Shown here piece by piece: positions 7,959 through 15,100 of a stretch of DNA of 30,008 nt (position 1 is its first letter; every line of letters starts with the position of its first letter). Made by a program: the position numbers and the translations under genes. Below the pieces are notes generated by a model. The model was not told where the DNA came from and did no database searches. It saw nothing but the letters and a program-made list of their open reading frames with translations. The DNA comes from Thermoplasmata archaeon (GTDB lineage: Archaea > Thermoplasmatota > Thermoplasmata > Thermoplasmatales > Thermoplasmataceae): assembly GCA_021806345.1 (NCBI GenBank), contig JAJZXP010000187.1, forward strand, positions 1-30,008, read 5' to 3'.

Positions 7959-8846
7959 ATGTTTCGTGAGGAAAGTACCTTAAGGAATGGATTAACAAAT
8001 GCAACTATACAGAAGGCAGACTCCGGAAATAGAGGCATATTGCCAAGCATGGCATGGAAGTTAAAACAGCTCCATGCTTATCACTCCTATGGATTTCCCA
8101 AATTAACATTCGGGATGGTCTTAAAGGAACTTTTCGACAAACAGGAAAGGTTCCGGAATTATTCGCTTTTCAAGAGTTCATTCGCAGAGGTTTTCGTGAG
8201 GGACAAATATGGGATTAATCTGGTCCAAGATACTCCTTTCGGCACAATAGAAGAAGTTTTTGGGGAAGGAATATACTTAGAATATCCAGATTTTATCCCA
8301 CAACCTGGATCTACGGTTTTAGACGTGGGGGCACAAGGGGGGGATTTTTCTCTCTTATGTTCGGTATACCTGAAGTGCAAGAAGGTAATAGCAATAGAAC
8401 CTTTGCCCGTAAATTTTGACATACTTATTCGGAACATTGGTGCAAATGCCAGTCCAAACATTCAGCCAGTTCAGGCAGCCGCTTCGGATAAGGAAGGGAA
8501 AGTGCAAATTGCCTATGAGGGGGATACCGCTTTCAAAGGAAGTTCACCCGGAGAAATGGAAGTTGATTCCGTAAGACTTGACAGCCTGATTCTAGACGCC
8601 TTAGACGTAATAAAAATCGACGTGGAAGGTTTCGAAATGGATGTGCTGGCAGGTGCCCTCCAATTGATTGATAAATTCAGACCAAAAATAATATTGGAAG
8701 TACACACGAGAGCGTTAAAAACTGATGCAATCAACCTTCTAAGTGAACATGGCTATGGGGTTGCGCATGAGGGGCGCTCCACTTCATACCCGCATCATAA
8801 TATGGATTTGGTCCAAAATTTATTCTTTGGTCCAGTGGAGAAATAA
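7959..8846 (+). CDS. FkbM-family methyltransferase
   Basis: A SAM-dependent class I methyltransferase of about 295 residues. The SAM-binding loop is VLDVGAQGGDF (about 120-130), followed by VIAIEPLPVNF with the acidic SAM-ribose residue. The FkbM hallmark IKIDVEGFEMDVLAGA lies at about 219-233 and IILEVHTRA follows. FkbM enzymes O-methylate sugars and polyketides, and in glycan loci they usually modify a hydroxyl of a surface sugar. The frame could begin at TTG 7938, ATG 7959 or ATG 8049. I chose 7959 because AGGT lies a suitable distance upstream; 8049 would remove a poorly conserved N-terminal stretch and cannot be excluded. It is the only plus-strand gene in the first half of the locus, divergent from the NDD-motif pair and convergent with the rml operon. 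Confidence 0.88.
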   Translation: MFREESTLRNGLTNATIQKADSGNRGILPSMAWKLKQLHAYHSYGFPKLTFGMVLKELFDKQERFRNYSLFKSSFAEVFVRDKYGINLVQDTPFGTIEEVFGEGIYLEYPDFIPQPGSTVLDVGAQGGDFSLLCSVYLKCKKVIAIEPLPVNFDILIRNIGANASPNIQPVQAAASDKEGKVQIAYEGDTAFKGSSPGEMEVDSVRLDSLILDALDVIKIDVEGFEMDVLAGALQLIDKFRPKIILEVHTRALKTDAINLLSEHGYGVAHEGRSTSYPHHNMDLVQNLFFGPVEK

Positions 8847-9030
8847 TTTACCACATATTTCGCGTGATGTAAAACAACTTATCAGAATAAAGATGTAGTT
8901 CTGGTCTAATTAAAAATCTCCGGCGATAATTTATTTTCCTTTCTAAATAGAGATGGAAAACCTTCTGCAATAATTATTTCAACCATTGCCTAAGGTCAGA
9001 ATGATGCGGGTAAAAAAATATTATGCCTTT

Positions 9031-10056
9031 TTAAAGCACCACACCAGATTTATCCAAACTCAATTTACCGCCAAGTCCACCAGTGCTCAAGAGTTTCTTG
9101 TACTGTTCCACTGTATGTGTTTCCGGGAAATCATCCAAAGTTCCCTCCCTGATCATATCTCTGATCTCCTCGACGCCTTTCTCAATGGTTACCTCAGTTT
9201 TAAAGCCCAGAGTTTGCTCTATCTTTTTAAATGCTGCCCTGTATGATCTGATATCCGGATCGCCATACCACTCTATACTTGCTTCTGGTGATATTACCTT
9301 TCCAACCCTCAAGGCAAGGTCTTTTAACTTCACATTGAGGGTTTCAGAGCCTACGTTGAAAATTTGGCGATTTACTGATTCTTCTTCAGAAATAAGTGTG
9401 GTAAGTATGGATTTCGAAATATCTTTTACATGGACGAATGGCCTGTACTGCTCGCCATCTCTCATCAGTTTTATTTTTCCTGTTTTAATGGCACTGAGAG
9501 TCATGGCATTTATGGCAATATCGAATCTCATCCTCCGGGAATACCCGAAGGCTGTGGCCAACCTCAAAGCAGTAGTGGTAAATTTGGAATCTCCTAACCT
9601 TAAATTGTCATTTTCAATTTCGACGTTGGCCTGGGCATAAGTTGTAAGTGGGTTCACAGTTGACTCCTCGTTTGCTATGTCATCCCGAAAGCCATAAACG
9701 CTGCAGGAGGATGAAACAATATATCTCTGGACCCCTACCTTCTTAGCGAGTCTTGCGACCCTGGCCCTTCCAATATAATTGATGTCCCAGGTTTTCAATG
9801 GATCGAGGTCCCCAATAGGGTCGTTTGAAAGGGCAGCCAGATCTATTACCGCGTCCATTGACCTAAGCAAAGACGGCTCGAAATACCTGATGTCATCCCT
9901 TATCAATTTAACACCCAAATCCTGGTATTCAGAATGAACATCATCATAGTTCAAAAACTCCCTGTCAAGGGAAGTGACGTCAAAACCGTGCTCGACCAGC
10001 ATGGGGACGAGTACTCTTCCGATATAGCCGGTTCCACCAGTAACTAAAACTTTCAA
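9031..10056 (-). CDS. Extended-SDR NAD-dependent epimerase/dehydratase, catalytic Lys replaced
   Basis: A 341-residue extended short-chain dehydrogenase/reductase. The Rossmann motif GGTGYIG (7-13) is intact; VIDLAALSNDP (70-80), VSSSCSVYG (114-122) and FNVGSE near the C-terminus match NAD-dependent sugar epimerases/dehydratases. The Tyr of the Y-x-x-x-K active site is Tyr140 (TTYAQAN), but the Lys position is Asn144 (codon AAC), and no nearby Lys can realign. Lys normally lowers the Tyr pKa and binds the nicotinamide ribose, so the enzyme may be altered or inactive. It does not look like RmlB. It is last in the rml operon and its ATG overlaps the rmlC stop by 4 bp, implying coupled translation and a related substrate, perhaps a dTDP-sugar. 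The reaction cannot be fixed from sequence. Confidence 0.82.
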   Translation of the reverse strand: MKVLVTGGTGYIGRVLVPMLVEHGFDVTSLDREFLNYDDVHSEYQDLGVKLIRDDIRYFEPSLLRSMDAVIDLAALSNDPIGDLDPLKTWDINYIGRARVARLAKKVGVQRYIVSSSCSVYGFRDDIANEESTVNPLTTYAQANVEIENDNLRLGDSKFTTTALRLATAFGYSRRMRFDIAINAMTLSAIKTGKIKLMRDGEQYRPFVHVKDISKSILTTLISEEESVNRQIFNVGSETLNVKLKDLALRVGKVISPEASIEWYGDPDIRSYRAAFKKIEQTLGFKTEVTIEKGVEEIRDMIREGTLDDFPETHTVEQYKKLLSTGGLGGKLSLDKSGVVL

Positions 10057-10619
10057 ATTAATCCCTTCCCATATTCAAATGGTGATTTAAGCTGATTCAG
10101 TTCAGGCCACAGCTTATCTTTAGCTGAAAGCCCAATTTCTGTTGAGTTCCAGCCAATCCCCAAATCCTTATCATCCCACAGAATGCCACCTTCTGAGTCT
10201 TTGTTGTACTCCTTTGTGACTTTATAATGAACCAGGCTTTCGCCCCTAGTCAGAAAACCGTGCGCAAACCCCGGTGGAACCCATAGCATTTTCCTGTTAT
10301 CCTGGTTTAGGACCTCAGAAACCCATCTGCCATATGTGGGCGAACCTTTTCTGATGTCAACCGCCACATCAAGTATTTCTCCAACCAGTACCCGCACAAG
10401 CTTACCCTGCTCATAAGGTGGAGACTGGAAATGCAGCCCCCTTAAAACATTACTGTCTGAGAAAGAGGTATTGTCCTGGACAAAATCATAGCTGATACCA
10501 TTGGCACGAAACTCTGACCTCTTGTAATTTTCAAAAAAATATCCCCTATCATCGGAGAAACTCTTCGGGACCACAAGAATCACATCCGGTATTTCCTTGC
10601 GCACAAAAGTGAAAGGCAT
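10053..10619 (-). CDS. rmlC: dTDP-4-dehydrorhamnose 3,5-epimerase
   Basis: A 188-residue cupin enzyme, normal length for RmlC. The catalytic base is His63 in LRGLHFQ, paired with Asp168 in LSAKDKLWP, and the acid is Tyr132 in VHYKVTKEY. KLVRVLVGEILDVAVDIR (73-90) forms the core beta strands binding the thymidine nucleotide and sugar. It catalyses C3/C5 double epimerisation of dTDP-4-dehydro-6-deoxyglucose, the third step to dTDP-L-rhamnose. ATG at 10619; 29 bp separate it from rmlD upstream, and its 3' end overlaps the next gene by 4 bp. With rmlA and rmlD in the same operon, a rhamnose-type dTDP-sugar is very likely an ingredient of the surface glycan. Confidence 0.95.
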   Translation of the reverse strand: MPFTFVRKEIPDVILVVPKSFSDDRGYFFENYKRSEFRANGISYDFVQDNTSFSDSNVLRGLHFQSPPYEQGKLVRVLVGEILDVAVDIRKGSPTYGRWVSEVLNQDNRKMLWVPPGFAHGFLTRGESLVHYKVTKEYNKDSEGGILWDDKDLGIGWNSTEIGLSAKDKLWPELNQLKSPFEYGKGLI

Positions 10620-10648
10620 TTTAGCCTGATATGATAAAGTTATTTTAA

Positions 10649-11497
10649 TTACTTTCTGAAATTCTCCAGTTTTCTCTTAAAAGCATTTAAGTTTGCCCCT
10701 ATGGAGTGGAAATCAAAATCAAGTTTTCCCTTAGCTCTGGAAAGGTTGAGGGATGAATCGAATGGCCTTTTGGCATCCATGCTCGTCACATTCTGACGGG
10801 AAGTGATCAGGCTCCTGTCCAGGGCAAATACCTCTGCGATCTTGTTTGCAAAGTCAAAGCGTGATACTCTTTCCCCAGCAACGTTAATAATTCCCTTGTA
10901 ATTTTTGTCAATCAGACTGGAAATGGACTTTGCCAGCAAATTGGCGTGTATGGGGGAATAGTACCCGTCTATTGCGTTGACTGGTTTCCCATTTTCCAGC
11001 ATCTCAAGCACAAATAGCGGGAAATTTCTGTTATAGCCATAGACGCCTGAAGTTCTGACTACTGCGGAGTTCTCATACGACAGTGCATAAATATCCCCAA
11101 TGAGCTTTGAAAGTCCATAGTAATTTATGGGATTAGGAATGGAATCCTCAGAATAATTGCCATCACTTCCATCGAAGACATAATCCGTCGATATATGCAC
11201 TAGGTGAGAACCGCATGCCCTGCATGCCTCCACAATGGATCTTAATGCCTCCCCATTCACAGCAAAGGCAAGTGGATGATTTTTCTCGCACAAATCCACA
11301 TTTGCAAGAGCAGCTGCGTTTATAACCACCTCCGGGCAATATTCCCTTATGAGGTTTGATATGGTTGACCTGTCTGCAATATCAACAGAATCCCCTGTCT
11401 TCTCCGATTTATGGTACACTTTCAACGATTCCGGATACAATTCCGCCAACTCTCTGCCAGCCTGCCCTCCCGCGCCAAGAATTAAAACCTTTTTCAC
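10649..11497 (-). CDS. rmlD: dTDP-4-dehydrorhamnose reductase
   Basis: A 282-residue extended SDR of RmlD type. The dinucleotide loop GAGGQAG lies at 8-14, INAAALANVD at 59-68, the family signature HISTDYVFDG at 101-110 with Thr104/Asp105, and the catalytic Y-x-x-x-K is Tyr127/Lys131 in YYGLSK. It reduces dTDP-4-dehydro-L-rhamnose to dTDP-L-rhamnose with NAD(P)H. The ATG at 11497 is 9 bp downstream of the rmlA stop, so the two are co-transcribed. All catalytic residues I can identify are present, in contrast with the altered SDR two genes downstream. Confidence 0.94.
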   Translation of the reverse strand: MKKVLILGAGGQAGRELAELYPESLKVYHKSEKTGDSVDIADRSTISNLIREYCPEVVINAAALANVDLCEKNHPLAFAVNGEALRSIVEACRACGSHLVHISTDYVFDGSDGNYSEDSIPNPINYYGLSKLIGDIYALSYENSAVVRTSGVYGYNRNFPLFVLEMLENGKPVNAIDGYYSPIHANLLAKSISSLIDKNYKGIINVAGERVSRFDFANKIAEVFALDRSLITSRQNVTSMDAKRPFDSSLNLSRAKGKLDFDFHSIGANLNAFKRKLENFRK

Positions 11498-11506
11498 CGT
11501 TATCCC

Positions 11507-12577
11507 TCACAGCTCAATTTTTGAGTCTCTGCCCACAACCAATCGGATTGTTTTGGATTTGGAGTTCGAAGGCCTGACCACAACCTTTGAACCTATCAAG
11601 CTCCTGGAGATCCGTGTGCCGTCGGATATTTCCAGAGTACTGCCATCCATGACAATGGAATCCTCAATTTCAACGCCTTTCAGGTTGCAATTGTTTCCGA
11701 TGCTCGTATATGGCCCTATGTAAGAGTCCATTACTTCTGTGTTTGCGCCTATAAAGCAGGGGCCAAGGATTCTAGTCGAGCCGCTGATTCTGACCCCTTC
11801 CTCTATTTGAACCCGGCCCGAAACTGTCGTTTCGTCTGATTTCATGGAGTTATCATCCAGTTCTATCTTATCAAGAACCATCCTGTTGCAATCCAGAAAC
11901 TCATCCACTGTACCGGTATCCTTCCACCAGCCACTGATAACGGTATAACCGATGTTCATGTCCTTTTCCAGCATTATCTGGAATACCTCTGTGATTTCAA
12001 GCTCATTTCTCCACGATGGTTTTAGCGTTTTGATTATGCTGAAAACAACTGGCGTGAGAAAATACGCTCCAGTTATGGCGAGATTGGACAGTGGCACCTT
12101 TGGCTTTTCTTTAAGGGAAATTATTTTCTCATCCTTGACTTCTGCAACTCCAAACTGGGAGGGGTTGGCCACCTGGGTCAAGGCGATCAGGCCACTCAAT
12201 TTGGCGGGGTCAAATTTTTTCAGCAGCGATTGCAGGCCGCTTTGGAAGTAATTGTCACCCAGAACTACAACAAACGGCTCATTTCCGACAAAACTCTCCA
12301 CAAGCCCAATGGCATGCGCAATCCCTAAGGGCTTGCCCTGGAAGGTATAGCTAACTTTTACGCCCCACTTCGTGCCGTCGCCATAGTATTCTCTGACCTC
12401 TTTTTCTCCGACTTCGCCAACAATGATGTTTATATCTGTAATTCCCAGTTCCCTGAGATTCATGAGGGCATATTCACTCACAGGTTTCCCGGCCAACGGC
12501 AATAATTGTTTAACATCGGTGTATGTGAGAGGCCTGAGCCTGGTTCCGCTCCCACCATGGAGAATTACGCCCTTCAT
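11507..12577 (-). CDS. rmlA: Glucose-1-phosphate thymidylyltransferase, long archaeal form with left-handed beta-helix tail
   Basis: A 356-residue sugar nucleotidyltransferase. The catalytic loop is HGGSGTRLRPLT (7-18), followed by KQLLPLAGKP (23-32), the metal-binding Asp in VVLGDNYF (Asp108) and ITGAYFL. After about residue 235 the sequence changes to hexapeptide-like repeats (SGSTRILGPCFIGANTEV, YIGPYTSIGNN) typical of a left-handed beta-helix, giving the long RmlA form common in archaea rather than the roughly 290-residue bacterial form. It makes dTDP-glucose from dTTP and glucose 1-phosphate. The ATG at 12577 overlaps the stop of a possible small upstream ORF by 4 bp (ATGA). A TATA-like CCTAATTAATA just upstream is an alternative explanation of how it is started. 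First of the three recognised rml genes. Confidence 0.94.
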   Translation of the reverse strand: MKGVILHGGSGTRLRPLTYTDVKQLLPLAGKPVSEYALMNLRELGITDINIIVGEVGEKEVREYYGDGTKWGVKVSYTFQGKPLGIAHAIGLVESFVGNEPFVVVLGDNYFQSGLQSLLKKFDPAKLSGLIALTQVANPSQFGVAEVKDEKIISLKEKPKVPLSNLAITGAYFLTPVVFSIIKTLKPSWRNELEITEVFQIMLEKDMNIGYTVISGWWKDTGTVDEFLDCNRMVLDKIELDDNSMKSDETTVSGRVQIEEGVRISGSTRILGPCFIGANTEVMDSYIGPYTSIGNNCNLKGVEIEDSIVMDGSTLEISDGTRISRSLIGSKVVVRPSNSKSKTIRLVVGRDSKIEL

Positions 12578-12744
12578 CTGCTGTAATTTCCAGCGATATT
12601 AATTAGGTTTTCTTTTCCGGGATGCAACGGGCCATAATACTCAGTTATCCCATTCAGGCTGTTTAAAAACTTTATTCGACTCAGTTGATTAATCTTACAG
12701 TCAAAGGGCGTTTCAGTAAGTTTGCCCCCCCCCATCACAGCCAT
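12574..12744 (-). CDS. Possible small protein (56 residues) coupled to rmlA
   Basis: An open frame from ATG 12744 (or ATG 12735) to a TGA that overlaps the rmlA start by 4 bp. It encodes 56 residues, starting MAVMGGGKLTETPF and ending GKENLINIAGNYSR; I recognise no domain and see no membrane segment. The Gly run comes from nine consecutive G on the minus strand (12725-12733), the longest homopolymer of G/C in the window. The frame is the same as that of the preceding GT2, whose stop lies 24 bp upstream of the ATG, so it could be a decayed extension of that gene. GGGAAGAG upstream could serve as a weak ribosome-binding site. The ATGA overlap favours a real gene; the short length and lack of homology argue for caution. 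The alternative is a non-coding leader of rmlA. Confidence 0.4.
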   Translation of the reverse strand: MAVMGGGKLTETPFDCKINQLSRIKFLNSLNGITEYYGPLHPGKENLINIAGNYSR

Positions 12745-12768
12745 GTCAATCTCTTCCCAATGGGGGAA

Positions 12769-13779
12769 TCAGTTATTGATCCTCAGCAAAGCATTTCTGT
12801 AAGCTTTATCCAGCAGTTTCTTCCTCACCCTGTCTCCCAAGTGGCTGCCAAGATAAATCTCTATGTCGTAAAGATAAATTTTAATGGGCAATTTTGGGAG
12901 GAAGCCATAAAATAGTTCCAGAGAACTTATTTTTGTATATGCCCCCTCTAAACCCAGAAGCTTCATCTGGGACTTGATCCTCAAATTGTAGCAAAGAAGG
13001 AAATGCCCGGGTATTTTTCCGGCCATAACCTGAAAAATAGCCATGGTCTCATTAAGGTACGGGATAATCCTCTGTCTCCTTATTTTGATAAAGTCATCAT
13101 AGGAATTCGACCTATCCAGAGAGTTATCATGCACCCTGAAAAGCGTTAAAGGGAGATCAAGTTCAATCATTCCTGTTCTTTCCCTCAAAGCAGATAGAAA
13201 AAGCAGATTATCGAGCCTGAACGTCATTTGACGGATTTGTTCCATATTTCTTAAAATAAAATCTCTTTTTATGGTCATAGAACTGCAGTTGAAATCCAGC
13301 CCTGATTTCAGCATCCTGTAGAAGATTTTCAGACTTGGCTTATTCACACCGTACCATTTCTCCTGTGATGGCATCTCCTCCTGTTGCCGAATTTTATTGT
13401 CGTTGTATTTCACAACAGCCCTTGAGTTATGGATAAAGCATACGTCTTCACTGACAAATTTTTGAATGGTTTCCAATTTATGGGATGAGAACTGGTCGTC
13501 ATCCTCCAGAAGGCAAATATACTCTCCATGTGCAGCTAATGTTCCCTGGATAATCTTTTCCCCCAGGGAAGCCTTGTCGCTCAGTATGTTAGCTATCTCC
13601 AGGCCTGCTATTTCCTGATCTATCTTTTCATCCTCGAAGTTCTTGATGACTATAACTTCAAACTCAGATTTTTCTATTGTCTGGTTAAGTGCAGAATTTA
13701 CTGCGTTCAGTAAGAATTCTTTTCTGTTATAAGCAACCACCAGAATAGAAAATTGCACCCTGTGATGATCTAAACCCAC
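12769..13779 (-). CDS. GT2-type glycosyltransferase (LEDDD type)
   Basis: A 336-residue GT-A glycosyltransferase. It begins with QFSILVVAYNRKEFLLNAV, continues with EVIVIKNFEDEKI in the place of the usual DDGSxD strand, and has CLLEDDDQF as the metal site (about 93-101). FIHNSRAVV follows, and FRVHDNSLDR lies in the acceptor half. It is a paralogue of the plus-strand GT2 at 26351, which shares VIVIK-F-D-KI, the LEDDD block and HNS in the same order. The GTG at 13779 is the first codon after an in-frame stop and lies exactly 24 nt from TATATT, supporting a leaderless start at GTG. It heads the minus-strand operon that continues through the small ORF into rmlA, so a rhamnose-type donor is a reasonable guess but unproven. 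Confidence 0.87.
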   Translation of the reverse strand: MGLDHHRVQFSILVVAYNRKEFLLNAVNSALNQTIEKSEFEVIVIKNFEDEKIDQEIAGLEIANILSDKASLGEKIIQGTLAAHGEYICLLEDDDQFSSHKLETIQKFVSEDVCFIHNSRAVVKYNDNKIRQQEEMPSQEKWYGVNKPSLKIFYRMLKSGLDFNCSSMTIKRDFILRNMEQIRQMTFRLDNLLFLSALRERTGMIELDLPLTLFRVHDNSLDRSNSYDDFIKIRRQRIIPYLNETMAIFQVMAGKIPGHFLLCYNLRIKSQMKLLGLEGAYTKISSLELFYGFLPKLPIKIYLYDIEIYLGSHLGDRVRKKLLDKAYRNALLRINN

Positions 13780-13803
13780 ATTTCTTCATACATTATACAT
13801 TCA

Positions 13804-13809
13804 AATATA
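13804..13809 (-). promoter_or_regulatory. TATA-like box at the head of the GT2-rml operon
   Basis: TATATT within GAAATATATTTG on the minus strand, exactly 24 nt from the GTG at 13779. It is the likely promoter for the GT2 and perhaps for the whole rml operon. Confidence 0.5.
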
Positions 13810-13885
13810 TTTCAGTTTACAATACTAATGTTCATGAAACGTTCACTCTGAAAATGGTCTTTGGAAATATATTTGCTTATCATCG

Positions 13886-14294
13886 TTGTTCTCCCCCTGT
13901 GTTTTGTGCAGGGAGGCTCAGATTGTTATCCTTCAACACCTTCCTGACGGGCTTCTGGTTCACCTTTGTGCCTTGATCCTCAGTATTGCCCACACTCTCC
14001 TTGACCCTTTCCCTTGTGGAAGGATCGAGTCTCTGCACCAGAATGACTACAAGGGCCGGGATATCCCTTCCCATCTTGGGATATTCCACGGTGAGGATGA
14101 TAGCACACAGGTGCGAACTTTCTATGCGGAAACGGAGAGAATACTTTCGGGGATGAGATAAGTTATCTACAGCAATGTGCCAAATGCGCTGGTTGAACTC
14201 ACAAAAGAGCAGAAACCCTTCTGGAAAAGTTTTCAATAGAATTGTGCTGATGCAATTATGATCCATGGGGACAATTATATGGATAAGCTTTTGA
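13886..14294 (+). pseudogene. Possible decayed gene, no family assigned
   Basis: The 516-bp stretch between the GT2-rml operon and the next plus-strand gene has no clear intact gene. One plus-strand frame reads through with only two in-frame stops, TAA at 14159 and TAG at 14237, and codon use between and after them looks gene-like: NVPNALVELTKEQKPFWK, then CADAIMIHGDNYMDKLL. Both stops could arise from Gln codons by one C-to-T change. The IMIHGDNYMDKLL stretch has the flavour of the mid-region of GT4 enzymes, but I cannot assign it. The same DNA also holds an uninterrupted 170-codon minus-strand frame (13880-14392) with no recognisable motif. Only one of the two can be the original gene. Confidence 0.25.
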
Positions 14295-14295
14295 A

Positions 14296-14958
14296 ATGGA
14301 AACCCATAATACAGTGCACATGTCAGAAGAGAGGGTCTTGCATGTTTATTCCGACGCCAGGAAAAAGGATCAAGAGGATACATGGGATGCACTATCTGTT
14401 ATTGAATCTCAATTCAAGGTAGAGCATGTGCATGTCCTCAGAGACAGTGATTATGGCGATATAATCAAGAGAAACTGGGGGAGAGGGCATAATCTCATAC
14501 TGGTTGAACAAGACATCGTTCCCGCAGCTGGCCAGATAAGGGAATTACTTTCTTGCAGAGGTAATCTTTGTGCTTTTCCATATCTGGTCAAGGCAGACAT
14601 TCCCAACAGATACTCTGTTTTCAATTTCCAGAGAGGAAAGAGGCCCGATAACTGGAAGACCTTCGATAACTCCAGATATATAGGGAATATCCCCATTGAG
14701 AAGAGACCAAAGTATTGCGGGTTATCCGGATTTGGATTGACGAAGATCAGCATTAAAGCTCAGGAGAAGTTCAATTTTCCAAAACTGTACAATCTTGGGA
14801 GATGGGACATAATCGATTCATGGCTCTCCCTGAATCTTTACGAGAGGGTCGGAAGGAACCGGATATTCCACTTGCACTACCCGCCTGTGAAACACAACCA
14901 CTACAGCGACATGCCTAATCCGGCGCCTGAACCACCGGGTACACTCCTCGTATTCTGA
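14296..14958 (+). CDS. Putative glycosyltransferase-like protein, orphan type
   Basis: A 220-residue protein. The middle reads NLILVEQDIVP (about 75-85), with an acidic QD in place of a D-x-D, followed by CAFPYLVKADIP, CGLSGFGLTKIS, WDIIDSWLSLNL and FHLHYPPVKHNH. This arrangement of a VEQD-type acidic site, a C-x-FPY strand, a Trp-Asp acceptor-side segment and a His-rich ending recalls a small group of GT-A-like proteins in bacteria and phages, but I cannot name the family. The C-terminus is Pro-rich (NPAPEPPGTLL). The ATG at 14296 is the longest start; ATG 14320 is an alternative. It stands alone on the plus strand, about 47% GC by eye, flanked by gene debris on both sides, which suggests acquisition by insertion. 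A glycan-related role is inference. Confidence 0.6.
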   Translation: METHNTVHMSEERVLHVYSDARKKDQEDTWDALSVIESQFKVEHVHVLRDSDYGDIIKRNWGRGHNLILVEQDIVPAAGQIRELLSCRGNLCAFPYLVKADIPNRYSVFNFQRGKRPDNWKTFDNSRYIGNIPIEKRPKYCGLSGFGLTKISIKAQEKFNFPKLYNLGRWDIIDSWLSLNLYERVGRNRIFHLHYPPVKHNHYSDMPNPAPEPPGTLLVF

Positions 14959-14962
14959 TACG

Positions 14963-15046
14963 TTGGGGCTGAAGCTGCTTAACGCCTGCGCAGGTAAAAG
15001 GCCATGTCCTTGTTCCGCTACCGCCTTGGAGGATGACGCCCTTCTT
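14963..15046 (-). pseudogene. N-terminal fragment of a second RmlA-type nucleotidyltransferase
   Basis: Read on the minus strand, these 84 bases encode KKGVILQGGSGTRTWPFT followed by a stretch ending VKQLQPQ. This aligns without gaps to the first 28 residues of the intact RmlA at 12577 (MKGVILHGGSGTRLRPLT and VKQLLP). The start ATG has become AAG, a TAA precedes it in frame, and similarity ends after about 28 codons. It is the relic of a nucleotidyltransferase gene in the same orientation as rmlA. LRPLT is changed to TWPFT, so it comes from a diverged homologue or decayed copy rather than a recent duplication. It lies directly after the plus-strand gene ending at 14958. Confidence 0.7.
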
Positions 15047-15100
15047 TTAACTTCACGCGTAAGAAAGAGATATTTTGCTTTTGATTACCTGATATCCAGG

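Noticed and set aside
7829..8050. Minus-strand 73-codon frame ending near 7829
   Set aside because: It overlaps the start of the FkbM methyltransferase on the other strand, shows no family motif, and has no promoter or coupling support.
9083..9640. Plus-strand 185-codon frame
   Set aside because: Long but antisense to the epimerase, whose Rossmann and SDR motifs are unmistakable.
13880..14392. Minus-strand 170-codon open frame
   Set aside because: No recognisable motif, and it overlaps the start of the better supported plus-strand gene at 14296. Codon use in its last 70 codons is gene-like, so it is kept as the alternative in the pseudogene entry rather than called.
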